64,000 nucleotides of DNA from positions 1 through 64,000 of the forward strand of contig NZ_AJWX01000001.1 of the NCBI RefSeq assembly GCF_000263855.1. Reading direction: 5' to 3'. Position numbers and translations under genes: made by a program. Below the pieces are notes generated by a model. It was given only the letters and a program-made list of their open reading frames with translations. It searched no databases and had not been told where the DNA came from. Origin of the DNA: Pseudomonas sp. M47T1. Its GTDB lineage: Bacteria > Pseudomonadota > Gammaproteobacteria > Pseudomonadales > Pseudomonadaceae. This document shows positions 53,800 through 62,703 of this stretch, piece by piece. Numbering within the stretch: the stretch's first letter is position 1; the number at the start of each line of letters is the position of its first letter.

Positions 53800-53885
53800 G
53801 TGGGAGCGGGTTCTACCCGCAAACCATCACCGCGCGGTGTCTGAATCACTGCGGCGGACCCTTCGCGGGCAGAGCCCGCTACCAC
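53800..53885. repeat. REP pair
   Basis: GTGGGAGCGGGTTCTACCCGC and the inverted GCGGGCAGAGCCCGCTACCAC lie in the 465-bp gap between metQ and the ABC operon. Confidence 0.82.
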
Positions 53886-53906
53886 ACAATGATTGCCCCC
53901 CACTGC

Positions 53907-53996
53907 CTATCGCGCCGCCTTGACCGCGCGGCGCAGGGCGGCCAGCAGCTTGAGCACTTCCTGTGGGTCGAGCTTCTTCACGGTGTTGTTATTCAT
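53907..53996 (-). CDS. Candidate 29-residue small protein
   Basis: The frame reads MNNNTVKKLDPQEVLKLLAA then LRRAVKAAR. AAGGAAG lies 8-14 bp before the ATG, and the peptide is a plausible basic amphipathic helix. It is shorter than usual annotation limits. It is divergent from the ABC transporter starting at 54179, whose promoter (54087-54121) lies between them. No homologue is known to me. Coding status rests on the ribosome-binding site and composition only. Confidence 0.5.
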   Translation of the reverse strand: MNNNTVKKLDPQEVLKLLAALRRAVKAAR

Positions 53997-54086
53997 TGTG
54001 GGTCTTCCTTGCAATGGCTGATTTTTTTCGAGTACGGCCGTGCGAAAAAGATCCATGGCCCAGGCGAAAAAAATCAGTGATATGCA

Positions 54087-54121
54087 TATTCCTTAACGGT
54101 ATTTAAATTTACTTTTATATA
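54087..54121 (+). promoter_or_regulatory. Promoter of the cystine-type ABC operon
   Basis: TATTCCTTAACGGTA (from 54087) is followed 29 bp later by TATATA (54116-54121); the coding start is at 54179. Confidence 0.55.
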
Positions 54122-54178
54122 CCTTTAAAGTCGCTTCCTGCGCCGTCACCCGACAGCGCGCCAGGAGGCTGCTTTTCC

Positions 54179-54844
54179 TTGAACCTCGATGTCCCTTTTA
54201 TCCTCAGCACGCTGCCGGCCTTCCTCAGGGCGGTAGGGGTTACGCTGCAAGTTGGTTTGATCGCCATTGCCACCTCGTTGCTGGTGGCGCTGGTCAATGT
54301 CGCGTTGCTCGCATACCGCACCCCTTACCTGCATCGCCTGGTGGCCCTTTACGTGGAGCTGGCGCGCAACACGCCCTTGCTGATCCAGCTGTTTTTCGTC
54401 TACTTCGCCCTGCCGGCGCTGGGCGTCAAGGTCTCAGGCTTCACTGCGGCCATCATCACCATGACTTTCCTGGGCGGCGCCTACCTCACCGAGGTGCTGC
54501 GCGCCGGCGTGGAGGCGGTGCCTGCCGCGCAGATCGAATCCGGCCGTTCCATTGGGCTCTCCAACACCCAGTTGCTGCGCCACGTGATCCTGCCCCAGGC
54601 TGGCATCCTCAGCCTGCCGGCGCTGTTCGCCAATTTCATTTTCCTGCTCAAGGAAACCACCGTGGTCTCGGCCGTGGCCGTGCCGGAAATTCTCTACACC
54701 ACCAAGAGCTACATCGCCTTGTACTACAAGACCTACGAAATGCTCACGGTGCTGACGCTGATTTGCGTGCTGCTGTTCCTGCCACTGTCGCTGTTGCTCA
54801 GCTACCTGGAACGGAGGCTGCAGCATGGCCAGTTCGGGTCTTGA
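54179..54844 (+). CDS. Polar amino-acid/cystine ABC transporter permease 1
   Basis: A 221-residue HisM/ArtM-type permease starting at TTG (54179), with AGGAGG 11 bp upstream and no in-frame ATG in the N-terminal part. About five membrane segments are present (FLRAVGVTLQVGLIAIATSLLVALVNVALL first). The EAA loop reads EAVPAAQIESGRSIGLSNTQLLRHVILPQAGILSLPALF. It overlaps the second permease by 20 bp. The operon (permease-permease-ATPase-binding protein), placed among sulfur genes, suggests cystine or another sulfur amino acid (TcyJLN-like). Substrate is inferred. Confidence 0.87.
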   Translation: MNLDVPFILSTLPAFLRAVGVTLQVGLIAIATSLLVALVNVALLAYRTPYLHRLVALYVELARNTPLLIQLFFVYFALPALGVKVSGFTAAIITMTFLGGAYLTEVLRAGVEAVPAAQIESGRSIGLSNTQLLRHVILPQAGILSLPALFANFIFLLKETTVVSAVAVPEILYTTKSYIALYYKTYEMLTVLTLICVLLFLPLSLLLSYLERRLQHGQFGS

Positions 54845-55484
54845 GTTGCTGCTGGTGTCCTCGCCGCAACTGGCCAAGGGCGCCGCGCAGACACTGGCGA
54901 TTTCGGCGTTGAGCATTGTCTTCAGCAGCCTGGGCGGGTTGCTGTATGGCGTGTTGCGCAGCCTTGGCCTGCGCGGCGTGAACCTGTTGTTGCGGGTGTA
55001 CCTGGAGCTGTTCCGCGCCATTCCGGTGCTGGTCTGGCTGTACCTGCTGTTCTTCGGTTTGCCGATCTTCCTGGGCCTGAGCATTCCGGCGTTCTGGTGC
55101 GCGGTGCTGGTGTTGTCGCTGTGGGGTGCCACCGAGGTAGGCGAGGTGGTGCGCGGTGCACTTCAGTCGCTGCCGCGCGGCCAGCGCGAGGCGGGGCTGT
55201 CCATCGGTCTGTCCGGCGTTCAGCTGTACGGCTATGTACTGTTGCCCCAGGCGCTCAAGCGCATGACACCACCCACCATCAACATCTACACGCGCATCAT
55301 CAAGACCAGCTCGCTGGCGGTGCTGATCGGTGTGGTCGACGTGATCAAAGTGGGCCAGCAGATCATCGAGCGCACCTATGAATCAGTACTGATCTACGGC
55401 GCGCTGTTCCTGTTCTTCTTTTTTATCTGCTACCCGCTGTCGGCCGCCTCCCGCGTGCTGGAGCGGCGCTGGACGCAAGCATGA
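54825..55484 (+). CDS. Polar amino-acid/cystine ABC transporter permease 2
   Basis: A 219-residue permease of the same family: AKGAAQTLAISALSIVFSSLGGLLYGVL, EAA loop ESLPRGQREAGLSIGLS-type (read as LQSLPRGQREAGLSIGLSGVQLYGYVLLPQALKRMTPP), C-terminal membrane helix ALFLFFFFICYPLSA. It overlaps the previous gene by 20 bp and the next by 4 bp (ATGA). It should form a heterodimer with permease 1. Confidence 0.87.
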   Translation: MASSGLELLLVSSPQLAKGAAQTLAISALSIVFSSLGGLLYGVLRSLGLRGVNLLLRVYLELFRAIPVLVWLYLLFFGLPIFLGLSIPAFWCAVLVLSLWGATEVGEVVRGALQSLPRGQREAGLSIGLSGVQLYGYVLLPQALKRMTPPTINIYTRIIKTSSLAVLIGVVDVIKVGQQIIERTYESVLIYGALFLFFFFICYPLSAASRVLERRWTQA

Positions 55485-56254
55485 GCGCACTGATCGAGTT
55501 CAAGGGTTTCAACAAATACTTCGGCGCCCACCAGGTGCTAGACGGCATCGACCTGGATGTACAGGCCGGTGAGGTGATCGTGGTGCTGGGCCCCAGCGGC
55601 TGTGGCAAGAGCACCTTGCTGCGCTGCCTCAATGGCCTGGAAGTGGCCCACAGCGGCAGCCTGCGCCTGGCCGGCGAGGAACTGCTGACCAAGACCACCG
55701 ACTGGCGCCAGGTGCGTCAGCAAGTGGGCATGGTGTTCCAGAGCTACCACTTGTTCGGGCACATGAGCGTGCTCGACAACATTTTGCTCGGCCCGCTCAA
55801 AGTGCAAGGCCGCGAGCGCGGCGAAGCCAGCGCCCAGGCCGAGGCGCTGCTGCGCCGGGTGGGGCTGTGGGACAAGCGCGACGCCTACCCACGCCAGCTT
55901 TCCGGAGGCCAGCAGCAGCGCATCGCTATCGTCCGCTCCCTGTGCATGAACCCGCAGGTGATGCTGTTCGACGAGGTCACTGCGGCGCTGGACCCGGAGA
56001 TGGTCAAGGAAGTGCTGGAAGTGATCCTGGACCTGGCCCGCGGCGGCATGACCATGCTGATAGTCACTCACGAAATGGCCTTCGCTCGCGCGGTGGCCGA
56101 CCGCATTGTGTTCATGGAAGCCGGGCGCATCCTTGAACAGCAGAATCCCGAGGCTTTCTTTACGAACCCGCAGACCGCACGCGCGCAGCAGTTCCTGGAG
56201 AAATTCTCCTATGTCGAAGCCATGCCCAAGTCGCATGCAAAGGAGCTTTCATGA
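55481..56254 (+). CDS. Polar amino-acid/cystine ABC transporter ATP-binding protein
   Basis: A 257-residue ATPase of the GlnQ/TcyN/HisP group: Walker A GPSGCGKS, Q-loop VFQSYHLFGHM, signature LSGGQQQR, Walker B VMLFDEVTAALDPE and H-loop VTHEMAFA. The DEVTAALDPE variant (V for P) is a common neutral change in this group. It overlaps both neighbours by 4 bp, giving a tightly coupled operon. Confidence 0.92.
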   Translation: MSALIEFKGFNKYFGAHQVLDGIDLDVQAGEVIVVLGPSGCGKSTLLRCLNGLEVAHSGSLRLAGEELLTKTTDWRQVRQQVGMVFQSYHLFGHMSVLDNILLGPLKVQGRERGEASAQAEALLRRVGLWDKRDAYPRQLSGGQQQRIAIVRSLCMNPQVMLFDEVTAALDPEMVKEVLEVILDLARGGMTMLIVTHEMAFARAVADRIVFMEAGRILEQQNPEAFFTNPQTARAQQFLEKFSYVEAMPKSHAKELS

Positions 56255-57132
56255 AAACTGCCAAGTCGTCACTGTTGTGGGCGCCCCTGCTGGGGTTGGC
56301 CTTGCTGGCCGGTTGCAACAAATCCGAAGCACCCGCCAAGCCGGTGGCCTCCGGCGCCGCGCCGGCTACCACCCGCTATCTGGACACCATCAAGGCGCGG
56401 GACAAGCTGATTGTGGGGGTATTCACCGACAAGCCACCGTTTGGCTTCGTCGACGAGAAGGGCCGCTACGTGGGCTTTGATACCGACATCGCCCGCCAAT
56501 TTGCCAAGGACCTGCTGGGCGATGAAAACAAGGTGGAGTTCGTGGCCGTGGAGCCCGCCAGCCGCATCCCCTTCCTGCAAAGCGACAAGGTCGACCTGAT
56601 CCTGGCCAATATGACCGTGACCCCCGAGCGTCAGCAAGCCGTGGATTTCACCAACCCCAACCTCAAGGTGGCTGTGCAGGCCTTGGTGCCCCAGGACAGC
56701 AGCGTGAAGAACCTGGATGACCTGGCCACCCGTACCACCATCGTCACCACCGGTACCACGGCGGATGTCTGGCTGACCAAGAACCATCCGGACTGGAAAC
56801 TGCTGAAGTTCGAGAAAAACTCCGAGTCGCTGCAGGCCCTGGCCAATGGCCGTGGCGATGCCTACGCCCAAGATAACCTGGTGCTGTTCAGCTGGGCCAA
56901 GCAGAACCCGGGCTACCGCGTGCTGGATGAGAAGCTGGGCGCCGAAGCGCCGATCGCGCCTGCGGTGAAGAAGGGCAATATCGAGTTGCGTGACTGGGTG
57001 AACGTTGAACTGGCCAAGCTGGGCGAGCAGAAGTACCTGCTCAAGCTCTACGACCAGTACGTGCGCAAGGAACTGAGCGACGATACCAAGCCTGAGAGCG
57101 TGATCGTAGAAGGCGGCAAGTGGCAGGGTTGA
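56251..57132 (+). CDS. Lipoprotein amino-acid-binding protein of the cystine-type transporter
   Basis: A 293-residue SBP_bac_3 protein with lipobox (LLGLALLAGC, then NKSEAP). The mature domain (LIVGVFTDKPPFGFVDEKGRYVGFDTDIARQFAKDLLG, SDKVDLILANMTVTPERQQAVDFTNPN, VTTGTTADVWL, ANGRGDAYAQDNLVLFSWA) is the periplasmic amino-acid-binding fold. Tethering by a lipid is unusual for Gram-negative members but not rare. Ligand is not readable; sulfur context points to cystine or a relative. Confidence 0.9.
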   Translation: MKTAKSSLLWAPLLGLALLAGCNKSEAPAKPVASGAAPATTRYLDTIKARDKLIVGVFTDKPPFGFVDEKGRYVGFDTDIARQFAKDLLGDENKVEFVAVEPASRIPFLQSDKVDLILANMTVTPERQQAVDFTNPNLKVAVQALVPQDSSVKNLDDLATRTTIVTTGTTADVWLTKNHPDWKLLKFEKNSESLQALANGRGDAYAQDNLVLFSWAKQNPGYRVLDEKLGAEAPIAPAVKKGNIELRDWVNVELAKLGEQKYLLKLYDQYVRKELSDDTKPESVIVEGGKWQG

Positions 57133-57163
57133 TCCCTCAGATCCTGTAGCCGCTGCTGCGTTC

Positions 57164-57226
57164 GTGGGAGCCGGCTTGCCGGCGAGCTTTTCGGGCCTCA
57201 ACAGCTCGCTGGCATGCCAGCGCCCA
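57164..57226. repeat. REP pair
   Basis: GTGGGAGCCGGCTTGCCGGC and an imperfect inverse (GCTGGCATGCCAGCGCCCAC) lie between the ABC operon and the efflux genes. Confidence 0.8.
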
Positions 57227-57355
57227 CAAAAGGCAGTGGTTGCTGAAGGATTGCGGTTTTGCCCAGATCGACGTGATTGTCCACGCGATGAACCCTGAGC
57301 TACGCTCACAGTCGCATAGAGTCAGGGCAAAAACAGCGCGCGCAAAGGAGCTTGC

Positions 57356-58447
57356 ATGGCTGCTCGTCGTTTTGGGTTGGTGGTCGGCGTGTGCCTGGCG
57401 GCAGCGCTGGCTGGCTGTGGGCAGGGCAAGCCGGTGGAACGTGAGTTACCCCGGGTCAAGGTGCTATCGGTACAGGCCACGGATTTCGCCGCGCCTGTCA
57501 GCCTGACTGGCGATGTACAGGCGCGGGTGCAAACCCAGCTGTCCTTCCGCGTCGGCGGCAAGATCATCAAGCGCATGGTCGATGTCGGTGACCGCATCAG
57601 TGCCCACCAGGTGCTGGCCCAGTTGGACCCCAAAGATTTGCAGACCAACGTCGACTCGGCCAAGGCTGCGGTGTTTGCTGAACAGGCGCGGGTCACCCAG
57701 GCCCAGGCCGCCTTTGTGCGCCAGCAAAAGCTCCTGCCCAAGGGGTACACCAGCCAAAGCGAATTCGACTCTGCCCAGGCCTCCTTGCGCAGCAGCCAGA
57801 GCGCCCTGAGCGCCGCCAACGCACAACTGGCCAGCGCCCGCGAGCAGTTGAGCTACACCGACCTGGTGGCCGATGCGGCGGGCATCATTACCGCACGCCA
57901 GGCCGAAGTGGGGCAGGTGGTGCAGGCTACCGTACCGATTTTCAGCCTGGCCCGGGACGGCGAGCGCGACGCGGTATTCAATGTCTACGAATCACTGTTC
58001 GTCGAGCCGCCTACCGACCAGCCAATCCCTATCAGCCTGGTGGAAGACCCCAAGGTCAAGACCACTGGCAAGGTCCGCGAAGTGACCCCGGCGGTGTCCG
58101 CCCAGACCGGTACCTTGCAGGTCAAGGTGGCCCTGGCCAGCCTGCCCGCTGGCATGAACCTGGGTTCGGTGGTAAGCGGTACCTTGAGCGGCCCGGCCAA
58201 GCCCAGCATCGAGCTGCCCTGGTCGGCGCTGACCAAGGACGGCAGTGACCCCGCCGTATGGCTGGTGGACGCGCAGGGCAAGGTCAACCTGCAGAAGGTC
58301 ATTGTCAGCCGCTACCTCACGGGCAAGGTAGTGATCGGCGACGGCCTGCAAAACGGCGAGCGAGTGGTGGTAGCGGGTGTGCAGCTGCTGCACCCGGACA
58401 TGAACGTGGAAATCGCTACCCAGGAACCTGCCGAGGACAAGCCATGA
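57356..58447 (+). CDS. triA: RND efflux adaptor (TriA-like)
   Basis: A 363-residue membrane-fusion lipoprotein with lipobox (LAAALAGC, then GQGKPV). Order: barrel-sandwich N-half (TQLSFRVGGKIIKRMVDVGDRISAHQVLAQLDPKDLQTNV), alpha-hairpin (~100-165; TQAQAAFVRQQKLLPKGYTSQSEFDSAQASL), then C-half (ADAAGIITARQAEVGQVVQATVPIF) and beta-barrel. It is the first of two adaptors before one RND pump, the TriABC arrangement of P. aeruginosa. AAAGGAG precedes the ATG. It overlaps the next gene by 4 bp. Confidence 0.85.
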   Translation: MAARRFGLVVGVCLAAALAGCGQGKPVERELPRVKVLSVQATDFAAPVSLTGDVQARVQTQLSFRVGGKIIKRMVDVGDRISAHQVLAQLDPKDLQTNVDSAKAAVFAEQARVTQAQAAFVRQQKLLPKGYTSQSEFDSAQASLRSSQSALSAANAQLASAREQLSYTDLVADAAGIITARQAEVGQVVQATVPIFSLARDGERDAVFNVYESLFVEPPTDQPIPISLVEDPKVKTTGKVREVTPAVSAQTGTLQVKVALASLPAGMNLGSVVSGTLSGPAKPSIELPWSALTKDGSDPAVWLVDAQGKVNLQKVIVSRYLTGKVVIGDGLQNGERVVVAGVQLLHPDMNVEIATQEPAEDKP

Positions 58448-59514
58448 GCCGCACGCTGGCAATCATGTGCATGGGCTTTGCGCTGTCGGCCTGTTCCAAG
58501 CGCGAGCCGCCGCCCGACCCCGTTCGGCCGGTACTGTCGATACAGATCACGCCGCAGAACCTGGAGCAGTTGGGGCGATTCGCCGGCACTATTCAGGCGC
58601 GCTATGAAAGCACGGTGGGCTTTCGCGTGGCCGGGCGCATTGCCCGGCGGGCGGTGGACGTGGGCGCCCAGGTGAAGGCCGGCGACCTGCTGGCCACCCT
58701 GGACCCTACCGACCTGCAGAACCAGTTGCGCTCAAGCCAGGGTGACCTGGCGCGCATCCAGGCGCAGTGGATCAATGCCCAGGCCGATGCGCGCCGCCAG
58801 CAGGAGTTGTTCGACCGCGGCGTGGGCGCCCAGGCGCAACTGGACGTGGCGCAAACCAACCTGAAAACCACCAAGGCCTCGCTGGACCAGGCGCAGGCCT
58901 CGGTCAGCCAGGCCAAGGACCAGCTCAACTACAGCGAGCTGCGCGTTGACCACGATGCCGTGGTCACTCACTGGAACGTCGAGGCCGGGCAAGTGGTCAG
59001 CGCCGGCCAGGAAGTGGTGACCCTGGCCCGGCCCGATATCAAGGAGGCGGTCATCGACCTGCCGTCCTCGCTGGCCGAGCAGTTGCCGCCGGGGGTCGCT
59101 TTCACGGTGGCCGATCAACTTGAACCGAGCATCACCACCGCCGCCAGCGTGCGCGAGCTGGAACCCCAGGCTGACAGTGCCACGCGCACCCGTCGCGCGC
59201 GCTTGACCCTGGCCGACACGCCCGCGGCGTTCCGCCTGGGCACCGCCATCAGCGTGACCTTGAGCACGGCCATCGAACCCAAGGTGGAGTTGCCGCTGAG
59301 CGCCGTCCAGGAGGCTGAAGGGAAATCGCGTATCTGGGTGATTGACGGGCAAAGCCAGACCGTTTCGCCACGGGACGTGCACGTGCTGAGCCGCGATGAC
59401 GACTCGGTGGTGGTCAGTGCCGGGGTGAAAGCCGGCGAGCGTGTGGTGAGTGCCGGCGTGAACAGCCTGAAGCCGGGGCAGAAGGTCAAAGTCGACGAGG
59501 GCAGTGCGCGATGA
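58444..59514 (+). CDS. triB: Second RND efflux adaptor (TriB-like)
   Basis: A 356-residue adaptor with lipobox (GFALSAC, then SKREPP). It repeats the plan of the first adaptor: ESTVGFRVAGRIARRAVDVGAQVKAGDLLATLDPTDLQNQL, hairpin with ARRQQELFDRGVGAQAQLDVAQTNL, and RVDHDAVVTHWNVEAGQVVSAGQEVV. Overlaps of 4 bp on each side tie it to triA and triC. In P. aeruginosa both adaptors are needed for TriABC-OpmH function. Confidence 0.85.
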   Translation: MSRTLAIMCMGFALSACSKREPPPDPVRPVLSIQITPQNLEQLGRFAGTIQARYESTVGFRVAGRIARRAVDVGAQVKAGDLLATLDPTDLQNQLRSSQGDLARIQAQWINAQADARRQQELFDRGVGAQAQLDVAQTNLKTTKASLDQAQASVSQAKDQLNYSELRVDHDAVVTHWNVEAGQVVSAGQEVVTLARPDIKEAVIDLPSSLAEQLPPGVAFTVADQLEPSITTAASVRELEPQADSATRTRRARLTLADTPAAFRLGTAISVTLSTAIEPKVELPLSAVQEAEGKSRIWVIDGQSQTVSPRDVHVLSRDDDSVVVSAGVKAGERVVSAGVNSLKPGQKVKVDEGSAR

Positions 59515-62500
59515 AAGGAAGCTTCAACCTGTCCGATTGGGCGCTCAAGCATCAGTCTTTCGTCTGGTACCTGATGTTCGTGGCGCTGTTGATGGGGGTG
59601 TTTTCCTACCTCAACCTGGGGCGCGAGGAAGACCCCAGTTTTACCATCAAGACCATGGTCATCCAGACCCGCTGGCCGGGCGCCACCCAGGACGAAACCT
59701 TGCTGCAGGTCACCGACCGCATCGAGAAAAAGCTCGAAGAACTGGACTCGCTGGACTACGTGAAAAGCTATACCCGGCCGGGTGAGTCGACGGTGTTCGT
59801 GTACCTGCGCGACACCACCAATGGCAAGGCCATTCCGCAGATCTGGTATCAAGTACGCAAGAAGATCGACGACATTCGCGGCAGTTTCCCCCAGGGTATC
59901 CAGGGCCCGGCATTCAACGACGAGTTCGGTGACGTCTATGGCTCGATCTACGCCTTTACTGCCGATGGCCTGAGCATGCGCCAACTGCGCGACTACGTGG
60001 AGCAGGCGCGCGCCGAGATTCGCCAGGTGCCCGGGCTGGGCAAGGTGGAAATGATCGGCCAGCAGGACGAAGTGCTCTACCTGAACTTCTCCACCCGCAA
60101 ACTGGCGGCGCTGGGCATTGACCAGCGCCAGGTGGTGCAGGCTCTGCAAGCGCAGAACGCGGTGACCCCCGCCGGCGTGATCGAGGCCGGCCCCGAGCGC
60201 ATTTCGGTGCGCACCAGCGGCCAGTTCGCGTCCGAGAAGGACCTGGCGGCGGTGAACCTGCGGCTCAACGATCGCTTCTACCGCCTGGCCGACGTTGCCG
60301 ACATCCAGCGTGGGTACAGCGACCCGCCCGCGCCGATGTTCCGGTTCAACGGCCAGCCCGCCATTGGCCTGGCCATTGCCATGCGCGACGGCGGCAATAT
60401 CCAGTCCTTCGGCAAGGCGTTGCACCAGCGCATCACCGAGATCACCGCCGACCTGCCGGTGGGCGTAGGCATTCACAACGTGTCCGACCAGGCTCAGGTG
60501 GTGGAAGAGGCGGTGGGCGGCTTCACCAGTGCGCTGTTCGAGGCGGTGATCATCGTGCTGGTGGTCAGCTTCATCAGCCTGGGCGTACGCGCTGGGTTGG
60601 TGGTGGCCTGCTCGATCCCGCTGGTGCTGGCCATGGTCTTCGTGTTCATGGAGTACAGCGGCATCACCATGCAGCGCATTTCCCTGGGGGCGTTGATCAT
60701 CGCCCTGGGCCTGCTGGTGGACGACGCGATGATTACCGTGGAGATGATGGTCACACGCCTGGAAATGGGCGAGACCAAGGAACAGGCGGCCACGTTCGCC
60801 TACACCTCCACGGCGTTCCCCATGCTCACCGGTACCCTGGTGACGGTGGCCGGTTTCGTGCCCATCGGGCTGAACGCCAGCTCGGCGGGCGAGTACACCT
60901 TCACCCTGTTTGCGGTGATTGCCGTGGCCATGCTGGTGTCCTGGGTCGTGGCCGTGCTGTTCGCGCCGGTGCTGGGCGTGCATATCCTCAGTACCAAGGT
61001 GAAACCCCATTCCAATGAACCGGGGCGCATCGGCCGGGCCTTTGACGGTGGGCTGCTGTGGGCCATGCGCCACCGCTGGCTGACGGTGATCATCACTGTG
61101 GGCCTGTTCCTGCTGTCGGTGTTCTGCATGCGTTTCGTGCAGAATCAGTTCTTTCCCTCCTCGGACCGTCCCGAGGTGCTGGTGGAGCTCAACCTGCCGC
61201 AGAACGCCTCCATCAACGAGACGCAAAAGGCCGTGGACAAGCTGGAAGCAACGCTCAAGGACGACCCGGACATCGCCCGCTGGAGTACCTACATAGGCCA
61301 GGGCGCGATTCGTTTCTACCTGCCGCTGGACCAGCAACTGGAAAACCCCTACTACGCCCAACTGGTGATTGTCAGCAAGAGCCTGGAGCAGCGCGCCGCG
61401 CTGATGGAGCGCTTGCGCAAGCGCCTGCGCCAGGACTTCGTGGGTATCGGCAGCTACGTGCAAACCCTGGAAATGGGCCCGCCCGTGGGGCGGCCTATTC
61501 AGTACCGGGTCAGTGGCAAGGATATCGACCAGGTGCGCAAGCACGCCATTGACCTGGCGACCATGCTGGACAAGAACCCGCACATAGGCGAGATCATTTA
61601 CGACTGGAATGAACCGGGCAAGGTGCTGCGCATCGACATCAATCAGGACAAGGCGCGCCAGTTGGGGCTGTCCTCGGAAGACGTGGCCAAGCTGATGAAC
61701 AGCATTGTCAGTGGCACTGCGGTCACCCAGGTAAACGATGACATTTACCTGATCAATGTGGTGGGGCGCGCCGAAAATGCTGAGCGTGGCTCGCCGGAGA
61801 CCTTGCAGAACCTGCAGATCGTCACCCCCAATGGTGTGTCGATTCCGTTGCTGGCCTTCGCCACCGTGCGTTATGAACTGGAGCAACCGCTGGTGTGGCG
61901 CCGCGACCGGCGACCCACCATCACTATCAAGGCGGCGGTGCGCGACCAGATCCAGCCCACCGACCTGGTAACCCAGCTCAAGCCCGACATCGAACACTTC
62001 GCCGCCAGCCTGCCGGCAGGTTACAAGGTGGCCACCGGCGGAACCGTGGAGGAGAGCGGCAAGGCCCAGGGCCCGATCGCCAAGGTGGTGCCGTTGATGC
62101 TGTTCCTGATGGCCACCTTCCTGATGATCCAGTTGCACAGCGTGCAGAAAATGTTCCTGGTGGTCAGCGTCGCGCCCTTGGGCCTGATTGGTGTGGTGGT
62201 GGCACTGGTGCCCACCGGCACGCCCATGGGCTTTGTGGCAATATTGGGGATTCTGGCGCTGATCGGCATCATCATTCGCAACTCGGTGATCCTGGTAACC
62301 CAGATCGACGCCTTCGAACGCGACGGCTACGCGCCCTGGGATGCTGTGGTGGAAGCCACCCAGCATCGCCGCCGGCCCATCCTGCTGACTGCAGCCGCCG
62401 CCAGCCTGGGCATGATCCCCATCGCCCGCGAAGTATTCTGGGGCCCCATGGCCTACGCCATGATCGGCGGCATCATCAGCGCCACCTTGCTGACGCTGCT

Positions 62501-62564
62501 GTTCCTGCCGGCGCTTTATGTGGCGTGGTACAGGATCAAGGAGCCGAAGAAGGCCACTGCGTAA
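59511..62564 (+). CDS. triC: RND efflux pump (TriC-like)
   Basis: A 1017-residue RND transporter. Twelve membrane segments come in two groups, with two large periplasmic loops (~40-335 and ~555-860). The proton-relay motif in TM4 is intact (GALIIALGLLVDDAMITVEMM), as is the TM10-12 part (MFLVVSVAPLGLIGVVVALV; GILALIGIIIRNSVILVTQID; YAMIGGIISATLLTLLFLPALYVAW). It extrudes substrates with the two adaptors and an outer-membrane channel encoded elsewhere (none follows). Compounds such as triclosan are known for TriABC. The substrate here is not readable. Confidence 0.88.
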   Translation: MKGSFNLSDWALKHQSFVWYLMFVALLMGVFSYLNLGREEDPSFTIKTMVIQTRWPGATQDETLLQVTDRIEKKLEELDSLDYVKSYTRPGESTVFVYLRDTTNGKAIPQIWYQVRKKIDDIRGSFPQGIQGPAFNDEFGDVYGSIYAFTADGLSMRQLRDYVEQARAEIRQVPGLGKVEMIGQQDEVLYLNFSTRKLAALGIDQRQVVQALQAQNAVTPAGVIEAGPERISVRTSGQFASEKDLAAVNLRLNDRFYRLADVADIQRGYSDPPAPMFRFNGQPAIGLAIAMRDGGNIQSFGKALHQRITEITADLPVGVGIHNVSDQAQVVEEAVGGFTSALFEAVIIVLVVSFISLGVRAGLVVACSIPLVLAMVFVFMEYSGITMQRISLGALIIALGLLVDDAMITVEMMVTRLEMGETKEQAATFAYTSTAFPMLTGTLVTVAGFVPIGLNASSAGEYTFTLFAVIAVAMLVSWVVAVLFAPVLGVHILSTKVKPHSNEPGRIGRAFDGGLLWAMRHRWLTVIITVGLFLLSVFCMRFVQNQFFPSSDRPEVLVELNLPQNASINETQKAVDKLEATLKDDPDIARWSTYIGQGAIRFYLPLDQQLENPYYAQLVIVSKSLEQRAALMERLRKRLRQDFVGIGSYVQTLEMGPPVGRPIQYRVSGKDIDQVRKHAIDLATMLDKNPHIGEIIYDWNEPGKVLRIDINQDKARQLGLSSEDVAKLMNSIVSGTAVTQVNDDIYLINVVGRAENAERGSPETLQNLQIVTPNGVSIPLLAFATVRYELEQPLVWRRDRRPTITIKAAVRDQIQPTDLVTQLKPDIEHFAASLPAGYKVATGGTVEESGKAQGPIAKVVPLMLFLMATFLMIQLHSVQKMFLVVSVAPLGLIGVVVALVPTGTPMGFVAILGILALIGIIIRNSVILVTQIDAFERDGYAPWDAVVEATQHRRRPILLTAAAASLGMIPIAREVFWGPMAYAMIGGIISATLLTLLFLPALYVAWYRIKEPKKATA

Positions 62565-62703
62565 CATACGGACACGTAATTGCGCCGACGGCTAGCCTTG
62601 CCATCAATATGCCCCGCCTGTTTGGGACAGGCCAGTTCATCTCTCGGCAGATTTTTCGGATTTTGTCGGACCGGGCGACGCTCGGGAAGCAGACGCCGCG
62701 GAC

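Noticed and set aside
53775..54080. 101-codon plus-strand frame after metQ
   Set aside because: It is mostly translated REP sequence and has no ribosome-binding site.
59115..62567. 1150-codon open frame on the minus strand opposite triC and the end of triB
   Set aside because: It is a high-GC antisense shadow: His/Gln/Gly-rich, no domain, fully covered by a clear RND pump on the plus strand.
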